From contig NOKP01000004.1 in assembly GCA_002682825.1 (NCBI GenBank), forward strand, positions 1,361,607 through 1,425,606: DNA of 64,000 bases, read 5' to 3'. Shown piece by piece: positions 35,230 through 45,058 of the stretch (within the stretch, counting starts at the first letter, position 1; the number at the start of each line of letters is the position of its first letter). The translations under genes and the position numbers were made by a program. Under the pieces are notes generated by a model that saw nothing but the letters and a program-made list of their open reading frames with translations, made no database searches and was not told the origin of the DNA. This DNA is from Neonectria sp. B-13. Its lineage: Eukaryota > Ascomycota > Sordariomycetes > Hypocreales > Nectriaceae.

Positions 35230-36351
35230 ATGGACGAGGACCTCATCCCGGCTGAAGAGCAGCGCAAGCTTCTCAGGCTTCTCAGCACCCTGCTCAAAGG
35301 CGACAACCCCGCCAAAGCGTTCAGGGAGGCCGGTAGTCAAGACAACAATCCTGAGGAGCCTCCCTCTGGCGTCGGGTGCTTCGCGCCAGGGACAAAGATA
35401 CTCACCAGCAACGGTGAGATCAACATCGAGGATGTCCAAGAAGATGCGCAGATTCTTACCAAGGCAGGAGACTCGCCAGAGTACGCGGTCTGCTCGAGCA
35501 AGACGGTCGTTGTCGATGGGACTAGCATTGACGTGCTACTATACGGATTCAACTATGAACAGCCATTCGTTTCCGCCAACAACGTCTTCCAAACCACGAC
35601 TGGCCGCCGAGCCTTAGACCCCCAGAGCGCTCTTCGGGAAAATCTCTGCCAAGAGGACAATATCGGAAGGCTCAATGTCGGACACGTGCTGCTCCATACG
35701 ACTGATGGCAAATCATACAATCTTGTGCCCGTCGAACAAGTGCAATGTGTCCAGGCTAAGGGTGCCCCCGTCCGCGGCATCCACCTTGGAGACAGCCTTC
35801 GCAGCTACCACGCGAATGGCTTCTTGATGCATCTCAACTACCCCGAGATCACCAACGAGAACGTGACCAAGATGATTGGAACACTCCCTGAGGAGCAGCA
35901 GTCCGACGTGTTGTCCATATTCCCGAAGCTGCGTCCGCTGCTGGAGCGGCTAGATAGCGAAACACGCACGCTACGGAAGCCCCGTGCCTTCCAGCCGGAC
36001 TTCGAGCCCCAGTATGGGATGTCCATGACACAGCAGCATCTCAACTGGTCCTGGAAGATCTCTTGCCAGGATAGCGGTGGTCCTTTGGACGATTCTGGCT
36101 ACACGCTCAAGGTCCGCGAGGGAGAGATATTCCTCGATGACAAGCCCTGCGACACTGCGCGAGTCGACAAAACTATGATCAGCTGGGAACGATACCTGGA
36201 AGGCAGGGGCTGGGAGCATGGCATCCTGAGTATGAACTATGAGCATATGGTTGGTGATGAGGTACTCTATCACGGCGCTGAGAACCAGTACAAGCCGGGC
36301 TCGGAGGCTCATCGCATTTCTGCCACGCCTCTGGAGAGTGCAATCCCTTGA
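35230..36351 (+). CDS. Free-standing Hint (hedgehog/intein) domain protein
   Basis: An intron-free 373-residue protein from the first ATG in frame (ACACAATGGACG). A 49-residue charged leader is followed by a Hint domain at about residues 50-200. Block A begins at Cys50 (CFAPGTKILTSNGEINIEDV), the typical intein/hedgehog nucleophile start. Block B is FVSANNVFQTTTGRRALDP, where the usual ANH has become ANN, so the catalytic His is replaced by Asn (residue 118). The C-terminal Hint block is SYHANGFLMHLNYP (His194). Some 175 residues follow that I cannot assign, including a WSWKI segment and a Trp-rich end (SWERYLEGRGWEHG). Hint domains normally drive self-cleavage or splicing through an N-to-S acyl shift; with the block-B His missing, activity is doubtful. 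There is no homing endonuclease insert and no recognisable host extein. No signal peptide is visible. Confidence 0.8.
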   Translation: MDEDLIPAEEQRKLLRLLSTLLKGDNPAKAFREAGSQDNNPEEPPSGVGCFAPGTKILTSNGEINIEDVQEDAQILTKAGDSPEYAVCSSKTVVVDGTSIDVLLYGFNYEQPFVSANNVFQTTTGRRALDPQSALRENLCQEDNIGRLNVGHVLLHTTDGKSYNLVPVEQVQCVQAKGAPVRGIHLGDSLRSYHANGFLMHLNYPEITNENVTKMIGTLPEEQQSDVLSIFPKLRPLLERLDSETRTLRKPRAFQPDFEPQYGMSMTQQHLNWSWKISCQDSGGPLDDSGYTLKVREGEIFLDDKPCDTARVDKTMISWERYLEGRGWEHGILSMNYEHMVGDEVLYHGAENQYKPGSEAHRISATPLESAIP

Positions 36352-37628
36352 AGCCCATGAGAGTGATAGGTCGAAAAGATTACAACTTAGAAACCATACA
36401 CAAATTCCCTACCACCCGTATTCCTGAGATTTCTGCGATCCAGGCCCTTCCATGTTCGTAGCAGTCAGTCAGTTTCCGTCAGTTCCTCACGATGAGCGTC
36501 TGCGGACTCAGGAGTACAAAGAGGTCTGCTCGGGCGCCCTCTTCATATATGAGAAACGTTGCTGTTCAGTAAGGACCAATTTGGAGTTGTCGAAGCGCTC
36601 ACTCTCTGTTCACAACCTGGGTCTACGAGCATTCAATGACGCAGAGATGAATTACTAACCTACGGGCATATAAGTGAGGCAGAAATTTTCCGCCTTGCAA
36701 TGAAGAGGGCCCAGATCTCGACCAGGCCCTCCGCTGCTTGGGCAATCTCGAGGCTTTCGGGATGCCATTGCTAGAGTTGAGGTTCACGAGATTCCACTTC
36801 CACTGCATTCCTTAATGAACTGGCCCTGAAGGATACCAAGTGTGAGGATGTCACCGAATATTAGCTATGAGAGAATCCCTGTGCTTGACTATATGTGGTC
36901 ACTTTGCCAAGTACCACAAGATCCGGGGGAGAGATGTCAAACCGAGAGCCCCAGCAGAATATCACTATCATGTGCTTTCTGAGGCAGGTCACAGATCAAT
37001 TTCTCAACTAACACCATCGCACGCTCTTCCACACTTGTATGGCATTCCTACATGTGTTGGTCGTGTTGACGGCCACAGCCACATTCTTGGGGAATAGAAG
37101 TACCTGAGCTTGCTCGTTCTTGTGTCACCGAAGCCAAGAACGTGCGGTACCATCAGACCGAGCTGGCTGCTCTCTTAAGGTCTGTTGTTTCGCTACCGGG
37201 CTCAACGCAAGCTTCCAAAGCCGTTGAGGCCTTCATCTGCTCCCATGTCGCGTTTTTCGCTCAGACAACGTGAACACAAACAGAAGTAACCACTTCCGGT
37301 TCACAGACCCGTGAAATATAAATCGCCGCGGTAGGCACATGTCAGAGCATGGCTCCAGTGACCTAGCAACAAGTTGTCAGGTCACCGTGAACAGGCTCGC
37401 CATGATCAACATCACCCAACGTCGGCCTGGTGGAATCAAGTCGACGTAGCAACTCCTTCGGGGTCACGCTTAGAATCAACATCAACAAGACCTTCATCGA
37501 GAATAATTATTTTGTGTTAATAACAAGCGCAGAATGCGCATGGCTAGCTAAGGATTGTGTAGCTACTAATGCAAGCAATGTCATAATGTCGATTCATCCC
37601 ATCGTAACGCCTTCCATTTCTCATTTTC
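36352..37628. other. Intergenic, no gene seen
   Basis: A stretch of 1.28 kb between the convergent Hint-domain and secreted-protein genes. Only short frames (60-76 codons), none recognisable. Confidence 0.5.
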
Positions 37629-38336
37629 TTAACCGCCGTACTTGCTCCACTTGATCTTCGACACATCGTGGTAGCATTGGGAGTCAAGTGCATACTTGTG
37701 GCTAGAATATGAGCCCTTCGGTAAAGTCTCCAGCTCGGCGCACTCGGGGACCAAGCGGACAGGAACACAGTGCTTGGGGATGTTGCGGTTTACGGAACCA
37801 TCTGAGTGCTTGGTGATCTTGGCCTGCTTGATGGTGATGAAGTACTCCCCCTGGTAGTACGCCAAGCTCTCGTTGCAGGCAAGATATGTCTCCGGCAGGA
37901 GGAAGGAGTAGGCCTTGGACGAAGAAAGCTGGACGCCAGGGGTGCCAAGCCCAAAGTCGAGGTGAGCCGAGGATAGCGTCTTCGACTTGGAGTCCTTGGT
38001 CAACTTAAGACCTGAGGGCGTCAGGGGAGTGCCCCCATCTGTGATGATGGTAGCCCGGCCTTCACGGTGCTCTTTCGCGGTTCCGTTCTGGTAGAAGACA
38101 CGGCCGCCCTTCTCGATGACACCGACAAGGGCGAGACCGGCTCCGGTGTGGATGCTGGAGACGAAGGTGTTTTGGATGGAAGGGTGGAAGTCCCTTGAGG
38201 GGTCGGTCACGTTGACGGACAGCTTGAAGCCCTTTGCAGTCTCCTCTAACGGGTATTTTGGTTTCGCTGCGGCTGCGGGCACAGGCGTTGCGGTGGTGAG
38301 GCTGAGGAGCCCGAGGAGGATCGTTGATGCGATCAT
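37629..38336 (-). CDS. Small secreted protein, possibly DUF7907 family
   Basis: A 235-residue single-exon protein. The first ATG in frame (38336) begins a signal peptide, MIASTILLGLLSLTTATPV, with likely cleavage before an Ala/Pro-rich segment. The mature part starts with KGFKLSVNVTDPSRDFHPSI and continues with GAGLALVGVIEKGGRVFYQN and ATIITDGGTPLTPSGL. This resembles a group of fungal secreted proteins that I recall as DUF7907, but the assignment is tentative. Four cysteines fall in the C-terminal half (ACNES, HCVPV, ECAEL, QCYHD), which fits two disulfides. Three N-glycosylation sequons (NVTD, NGTA, NESL) support secretion. Function is unknown; an effector or cell-wall role would be speculation. 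Confidence 0.78.
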   Translation of the reverse strand: MIASTILLGLLSLTTATPVPAAAAKPKYPLEETAKGFKLSVNVTDPSRDFHPSIQNTFVSSIHTGAGLALVGVIEKGGRVFYQNGTAKEHREGRATIITDGGTPLTPSGLKLTKDSKSKTLSSAHLDFGLGTPGVQLSSSKAYSFLLPETYLACNESLAYYQGEYFITIKQAKITKHSDGSVNRNIPKHCVPVRLVPECAELETLPKGSYSSHKYALDSQCYHDVSKIKWSKYGG

Positions 38337-39705
38337 GATGATGATGGTCCGATATTTGGAGGGTAACAGCTGAGAATGCTTGAACGGGATGGAATTGAGA
38401 GACGGAAAGTGATCCAAAGTCCTTTGGAACTGTCGAGGAACAAAGATGAGGGGCGGTTTGTCTCTTAAAAGATGCCCTCGGTTGTCGTGTACAGCTGCAA
38501 GAGAGGAGAATGACGGTTGAAGGTGGATCTAAACGAAGAGAGGAGTCGTCTTTCGCCGTCGAGGGAGGAGCCTGAGAGCCTGAACGGACGATGGCGGGAG
38601 GAGTGGAGTGATCGCCACCCCCGAAGCCCACTGAAGCCAACCCGCTAGCGGCTGGTTGCAGGCGCCTGTTGGTGAATGGTTACAGCGGGCTCGGGTGCGG
38701 GGAGTCCCCTGTGGATGGCGTCGATCCACCCGTATTCCGAAGCGTGCCCCAAAAGAGTGTCGTCATGCCGACCTTTCCGCGCTGGTCAACAGGAGAAAGG
38801 TCCAGGGAAGATGAGTTGCCTCCAGCCATATTGAAGACGAATGGCATTGGGCCACTGTGTATCGTCTAAATAGCTCCGTCAAATGCAATGCGCAACTCAG
38901 CCTCATCGTCATCTTTCTTCTATCCCAAACGAAAGGACCCGTTCAAACTCTGACGTCAAGCAAGATTGCGATGGGCGACGCTCGCTCCACCACTCCCAAA
39001 CAACACACAGCGATCATGACAACTTGGGTCATCCTGTGACATTGAAACGGCGTTCGTTTATACCCCAGGCCGAGGTTATTGGCCAAAAAGCACTCCATCT
39101 CCTCAACACGGCTGGAAAAGTCATTTACATCTCATCATTCGTCCACCGGTGAAACCCAAATCTGTGGATCGGACCTGGAGACTAGCGGATGGAGAGCTTT
39201 ACATGCAACCACAGCTGTGCTTGCAGACGGCGATCCCGAATGGTTGGTGATGCTCAACTGAGGGAGTTTGGGAGGTTCCGCGTCAATGATCCTTTGTCCA
39301 CATTAATCTCACACACCAAGATTGTGACCTTCACACGTGTGCTTAGCCTCGTGGCACAAGCACAACTTGCGGCAACGACCCACGTTTTGATCGTCATCCC
39401 AGGAGAAGCTCAATGTTATCCCAGGTTCTTCGCTGTAATTACGAGAACTCGCCGGCTCCAGGCGAAGCGAGGTGACGCAAGTGTGGTCCACGCCAGGATT
39501 GTCGACCCATTGTGCAACTGAGCCAGACATCCCTTCAGTGCAGGATCTTGCTTGCTTTGTATGCAACTGTGGATTAAGGTATGCATCTGTAGTCTGTAGA
39601 TGAGACGTTGGATGTTAACCTCGGAGATCGCGAATGGGCAAACAAAGAGATTGCTCAACGCTGCAAATTGCTGGTGTAACTAGGACGCCTCAGTGCCAAT
39701 GATTC
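38337..39705. other. Intergenic, no gene seen
   Basis: Promoter of the secreted-protein gene (minus) and 3' flank of the F-box gene (minus). The overlapping small frames show no resemblance to proteins. Confidence 0.5.
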
Positions 39706-40638
39706 TCAAAAGCGGATGCTGAGAGTCCGCTGGCTCGAGGCCCAGATCTTCTTTGCATGTGCGCAATCTTCGAAGTGCTCCAAGAACCTCTCGCGGGAAT
39801 ACACGCGTCGTCGGCGTTCGAAGGCTTCTTCGGAAGGCGATAATTTCATCGCAACTTGGCAGCCTTTACATGAGACTCCGGTCTGGGTCTCGCCCGTCTT
39901 GGGATTGAACGACGGCATGATCACGGACGCTTCATGCCCGAAACCGGGCAAGTGCATCAATGAAAAGTAAGCCGGCGCCGGCTCTGGGTGTCCTCTCGAT
40001 CTCAGCATATCGATGCAGTGCTTTTCTGCAACGAGGAATGTTCGACCACCTCGCCCTATGCTGCTACGCGATGTTGATAGCGTATGGAAGATCGGGATGG
40101 ACGCTTTAAGCTGGTCGACCGACATGTCAGACTCGCTCACCAGCTTCTCGAGAGGTGCCGCGCTCAACCCCGAGGCGGACTCGATGCACGGGAAGCAGCA
40201 TCGCGTAACGGTGGGTAAGAAGAGATATCCAGCAAAGAGGCCGCAAGACTGGCAGTCCTGCGACAAAAGCGCCGAATGCAGCGTAGTAATGGCGACATGG
40301 TGGCCGATATCGGTTCGGAGGAGCGCGCAAAGGCATTGCAGCGCGTGGTCGCCCAGATGATAGTACTCGGGGATCGAGGCGACAATGCCCCGCGCGCGGC
40401 GACTGACCTGGCTGAAGTGAAAGCCGTCAGAAACGTCGAGCATGAGGGAGATGGAGGACAAGAGCTCCACGGGAAGAACATCGAGCGCCCCGAGGCCATA
40501 ATCGGGGCAATCGCCGAATGATTTGAAGAGGGACGGGCGGACGAGGTCGCAGTGGTGATTGTCAATGTGGATGACTTCACGGCCAAAGTCGTCACAGTGG
40601 TATGAAGCAGCGCGCAGGATTGACTCGGAGTGATCCAT
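39706..40638 (-). CDS. F-box protein with Cys-rich and charged C-terminal region
   Basis: A 310-residue single-exon protein from an ATG at 40638. The F-box lies near residues 50-92 (LDVLPVELLSSISLMLDVSD then FSQVSRRARGIVASI), the Skp1-binding adaptor motif of SCF ubiquitin ligases. After it comes CQSCGLFAGYLFLPTVTRCC-FPC, a cluster of Cys that could hold zinc, then a C-terminal part with VSCKGCQVAM and an Arg-rich segment ending in HFEDCAHAKKIW, a further potential metal site. Such F-box proteins are abundant and poorly characterised in filamentous ascomycetes; the substrate is unknown. The start codon lies just downstream of a 12-13-base homopolymer G run (about 40,672-40,683 on the plus strand), which sits in the promoter/5' UTR. 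Confidence 0.8.
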   Translation of the reverse strand: MDHSESILRAASYHCDDFGREVIHIDNHHCDLVRPSLFKSFGDCPDYGLGALDVLPVELLSSISLMLDVSDGFHFSQVSRRARGIVASIPEYYHLGDHALQCLCALLRTDIGHHVAITTLHSALLSQDCQSCGLFAGYLFLPTVTRCCFPCIESASGLSAAPLEKLVSESDMSVDQLKASIPIFHTLSTSRSSIGRGGRTFLVAEKHCIDMLRSRGHPEPAPAYFSLMHLPGFGHEASVIMPSFNPKTGETQTGVSCKGCQVAMKLSPSEEAFERRRRVYSRERFLEHFEDCAHAKKIWASSQRTLSIRF

Positions 40639-42005
40639 GACGTGAGGCCTGCCCTCGTCAGATGGCGTCGTTGGGGGGGGGGGAATAGGTAAAATCTGTC
40701 CCGATGATCACCGAATGGTACTGAGGATGGAGAATTGGAGATTGGAGAAGCACAACATACGAGAGGGAGTCGTGAGCACGAGAGGGACTGATTGATAAGA
40801 TTATCGAAAATCCGATCTCGGGTCCATGCATCTCCGTGCCTATCAACGTCCGTACTCGTAAGTCCCTCAAACCGTATCCAGTCAAGCTGGACCTGGCATG
40901 TGCTTAAATCCTGGTCGTTAAATTGGGCACACAGTATAAGCTAGAGTCGCCTTCTGAAGTTGCGACGGAGCTATATAGGCTTAGCTTTGAGTACTCTGTG
41001 GGTATGGGATAGTAGTCTAATCATCAGCTACGTAAGCTTGGAACACGGAGTACGCGTTAAGTGGCTAGATATCGAGGCAAGCAACCTCCAATCAAATGAA
41101 TTCACACAAGCAGACCAACAGTCAATCCCAACTTCCTCACATACAACCAACCACCGACCGGCTGGCCGCCAGAGCGAATGTTGGCGGTCAGTCAGTCAAT
41201 CTGCATCTTGAACCCCCTTTCACCACGTACCAATGACATATCCAGGCAAGAGGCCACCCAGAATGACGAATCCTGGATACCGGGGTTTCAGTTGGTGCGC
41301 AATGATAAAATTGAGTCTTTATTGAACCATGCCCATGCAGTCCGCGTACAGTTTGAAGTCCCCCAACTTCCAAGTGCACAAATGGTCAAATGAGAATAAA
41401 GCATTGGCAAACATGACGTCTCCTCTTTGTTACATTTCATGGCTAGAACTACCACCTCGGCATCCAATCATTACGAGCTATAAAGACGAAATGGTGGCCA
41501 GCATGCATAGATCAGGCTCACACTGTCTGCTCTGCCGCTTTGTCCCAAAACTCCGTCACATTGCGTGGAGCTACCGAACTTGCTCACCGCCAATGGGCGT
41601 CGACAACTTCCACCTGGACGGCCTCCCGCAGAAATATCAGAAGGCCTCCCGCCGAAGGCGTCGGCAAGTCAGATACGGCGAGACGTCTGGTTTGCTGCCT
41701 GAGGGACCTTTTTGTTCCATAGCATCAAAAGTTTTGACACGTCGTTGCCAAGGTGCAGAGTCCTGCATCTGGAAGCTCGCGCTGAAGACAATGTGCAATA
41801 GAGACCCAGGAACTTTCACACCGGCCGGGCCAAAACCTAGTTAGCATGGGGTATTTACGGCCGCTGGGGATTTTCTTCTTATCAGGGCCAGGCTGGGTGT
41901 GGGAACGAAAATAACATAAATTGCCTGCCTCGCAACTCAAAGTTCTGGCCTCGAAACCTGCTGTGCAAGCAGCCCATTCAGACAACCTACCAAAAGCCCC
42001 ATTTC
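40639..42005. other. Intergenic, divergent promoter region
   Basis: A 1.37-kb gap between the F-box gene (minus) and the C2H2 gene (plus). It includes the poly-G run near 40,675. The longest frame (41329-41844) has no recognisable similarity and poor start context. Confidence 0.5.
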
Positions 42006-43067
42006 ATGAGTGAGCAGCCTCCCACATACTCCGACCAGGACGGGTTTCCGGGCTTTGATCCCGAGGACCCGTCCTACCAACAAGCTTGTCAGTATCCTTG
42101 GAGGCTTTATCCACCAGCAATTGGCTAATACGAGATGAGGTATGGTCACAGGCCAAGCTTGGTTACTAGATGATCTGCAATCATGGTCTGACACTCCTCA
42201 ATATGTTGGAGATGGTGTGGGAGGACTTGGAGCCTCCCTTCAGCCCCTGGAAGACATGATGAGCATGGTCCCTTCGGATCCCCATTTCTTCGGGAGTGCC
42301 GCCGACAGCAATCTCGTTCCGACCAGTCTGCAAACCGATTTGGATTTCATTCAACCACCTGACCCTCTTTATGATTCTGTTGACCTTTCGTTTTCATATC
42401 CTTCTCTCTCTCCGCCCCTGTCCTATCATCTTCTGCAACCTGCCTTTGACGAAGTACAACCGGAATACGGTTGTCTTGATAACACACAAGTTGAACCAAC
42501 CACTCTTTAGAGTGGGCAATATATGTCGAACCTTCAAGATGATTACAATTCCACTTCAACTTCCTCCGCGGCTGGTGCGGGCCTTGATACCGCATATTCA
42601 CACTCATTTGGAGATAGCAACTCCCCAGAAATCCCATTTACGAGTCACTCGGGGCAGAATACCGGCAAAAAGCTTGAGTTTGAAGAATCTACATTTTCAT
42701 GTCCTGGAAAGGATGATTTGGTGGTGAATGGATTCTTTCTCTGTGATCGCGAGCCCTGTGGGGAACAGTTCCCTACCGCGAGCAGGAGAAAGTACGTCAA
42801 TCCGTCTTGCTTTGATGTTCGACACTGGCTGACAATTTCAGGAAACATATTCGAACCCACGCAACGCCGGTTATATGCCCTAAATGCCCCGTGAGGATGG
42901 CTACCCAGCGCGACATGCGCAAGCATCAAGATACTCATGGCGAGGCAAGAAAGATTCCGTGCCCTTTTTGTGGTAGGATGTTCACGAGAGGGTACAATCT
43001 TGACAGGCACAGAAGGAAACAGCACGAAGCCATTGTCAACGATCAATTGCAATCAAATGAGCCTTAA
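42006..43067 (+). CDS. C2H2 zinc-finger transcription factor
   Basis: Small regulator with three C-terminal C2H2 fingers. Exon 1 is 42006-42087; the first intron 42088-42151 restores SYQQACQAWLLDDLQSW. The last intron 42792-42841 splits finger 1 (CDREPCGEQFPTASRR joined to KKHIRTH). Finger 2 is CPKCPVRMATQRDMRKHQDT followed by H, and finger 3 is CPFCGRMFTRGYNLDRHRRK then QH. The N-terminal part is acidic and Asp/Pro/Ser-rich, as in activation regions. An in-frame TAG at 42508-42510 sits between the second and third coding segments, which are in the same frame; a 57-nt intron (42454-42510, GTACAA...TTTAG) would remove it, but the donor is weak and other choices exist. If no intron is spliced there, the fingers would be lost. 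It is convergent with the deaminase-like gene. Confidence 0.72.
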
Positions 43068-43433
43068 GTAGTCTAATATCACACTCATTATGGTATTGCT
43101 CCAACTTTCCTCGCCATCCTTGTGCTGCAGCAAGCTTTTCTTTTTGCGGAAACATGGACGTAATACTCCCAGTTCTAGAATCCAGCCAGTAAGAGTGTGA
43201 CAACCGGAAATGGGTTTCCAGCAGATCCTGTGGCCCAGTTACAGCGGGCACGCTAAATAGGATTATATTAGTGCGACCTCGGCACTTAGACACAGTGGTT
43301 AGAACGAAAATCGGTATTAATCAGCCTATGGAGAGATGTTTTTGATCAGAAAGCCCAAAACTTTAAGACAACGTAGACATTTGATTCATATTACAACACC
43401 AAGATTAAAGTTCCAAGTAAGTACAACTCGTAT
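43068..43433. other. Short convergent 3' region
   Basis: 366 bp between the stop codons of the C2H2 gene and the deaminase-like gene. It is AT-rich, consistent with 3' UTRs and polyadenylation signals; no gene is seen. Confidence 0.5.
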
Positions 43434-45058
43434 TCATAGGATAACACCGCCATCACTCTCTGAGCTCCCGGCATCATCGTCTTGTACTTCAGGCGAGTAA
43501 CCGTCATGACGGCTCATGTGATCGTGAAAATCAACTGGCATAGTAGGAGAGTCTAAAGGCAATTAGTAGCTGATCACGTTACTGGTGCATTGAAGGAAGA
43601 AAGCAGCTTGAGCTCACCTTCGCCAATGTCACTCTCACTGAGAAACGCATTTTCCAGGTCAGAGAATTCATAAACGTCCTCAAACACTTCGTCCTCAGAA
43701 CGAGTTATTCCTGTGATGGAATCGGGACGTGTTGTGCTAGATTTATGTTGCTGTTCGATCTGTCTCAAAGCGATGTCGCAAAGGTCTTTCCGTACAGATA
43801 TCATGACATCTCTCAGCTCAATATAGCGAGGGTCCTTGTGTCCTTGGGGTAGGGCAATAGGACCCCAGTTGAAATACACCTTTTCATGAGAGTCGGGTTC
43901 AACGTATTTCGCAGGGTGATGGCGGAAATAGAGCTTGCAGCAGTAGCAAGCAAACTTGCTGGTTCCAATGAAGGGGTCGCCGTCCGCAAATGCCAAGTTG
44001 TTTCTGTAGAAATGCTCATGCATTTGAATTTCCGCGTGAACGCGCGGCTTTGATGCTTGATTTTCGTACACATTGTCAATCTGGTCCCCGACCCCCATCC
44101 GAGCCAGGTAAACCTCGTATTTTTCGACCCTTGCATCTGCGGCTGGAAGCATCCGCTTCAGGACCCCCTTCAAAGAAGTCTGCGAGTCTGCCTCTGGCGG
44201 GGGTACGCAAACAGGCGGCTGAACTGCGTCGACGCGATAGTCGTCTATCAAGGGGTGAAGGCGGTTGGAATCCTCCAGCAGTTGTTCTGCTACACGAATA
44301 TGCTCTGCAAGCCTCCCGATCATGTGTTTGACGGTACGAAAAGGGTTCGGAGTACCGCTTGAGTTTGTACCATCCAAGGATTCCTGGCCGAGGATGCGGA
44401 GTGTTTGCACCTGTGGATCGTTGCGAGCTTCGTAAGCAACCCGGCACGTTTCGAGGGGGTCGGCCTTCTTGTCGAACTCGAACTTCTGTAGCCAAGCGAC
44501 GAGGGAAGTCGCATCTGTGGTCGCATTAATTAGTAAAACAAAATTATCCTTCGATGATAAGGACGCACCAGTTGCAGGAATAGCATTGAAGCCATGACTT
44601 GTCAGGCTCTTGACACATTTCTTTGCGGAGTTGAAGAGAATATTGCTTTCTTTCTGGATCCTGGTGCTTGAGAAATTGGCACAACTTCTGGCAATGGAAT
44701 CCTGCCCTTTTTGAGTGTGGGCATCACGCAGAGTAGGGATCCGTTTCAGTTGGGCCAGAACGGACTTCAAGAAGTTCGTGACATTTTGCCCAGAGTCCTC
44801 ATTGGAGGCCACCCAGAACACGAAGCACTCCTTCCGATCTTCGATGGCCACGGAAGTGGTAGCAGCACCACCTTTGTTGTGGTCGCAAATAAAAGCCAGG
44901 TTCTTAATGAATCTCCGTCGGCAGGCAGTCAAGGTTGAAGAATCAAGGGGGCTGAGCGTGTGCGGGCCAACAACCTTTCGCACGATGGACAAAAGTATCA
45001 AAGTCTCAAAGAAGCGAGAGAGGAGCCCTTGATACTTGTCCAATCTTGGCTTGCCCAT
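43434..45058 (-). CDS. OTT_1508-type deaminase-fold protein
   Basis: Member of the cytidine-deaminase-like superfamily, most similar in motifs to the OTT_1508-like deaminase group expanded in fungi. Exons on minus: 45058-44569, 44514-43618 and 43552-43434; spliced length 501 residues. The zinc-binding signature is present: VHAEIQMHEHF (His322, Glu324) and, 31 residues later, FACYCCKLYF (Cys353-x2-Cys356) preceded by PFIGTSK. The N-terminal 300 residues are helical-looking and unassigned. Intron 44515-44568 is 54 nt with no stop, so unspliced message keeps the frame and adds 18 residues. The second intron 43553-43617 (GTGAGC, TACTAAT branch) leads to an acidic C-terminal tail. Bacterial relatives include secreted nucleic-acid-modifying toxins, whereas fungal members have no established substrate. 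A TATTTATAT element lies upstream of the start. It is divergent from the F-box/ankyrin gene. Confidence 0.82.

Noticed and set aside
41329..41844. 171-codon plus-strand frame before the C2H2 gene
   Set aside because: Not recognisable; poor start context and lies in a divergent promoter region.
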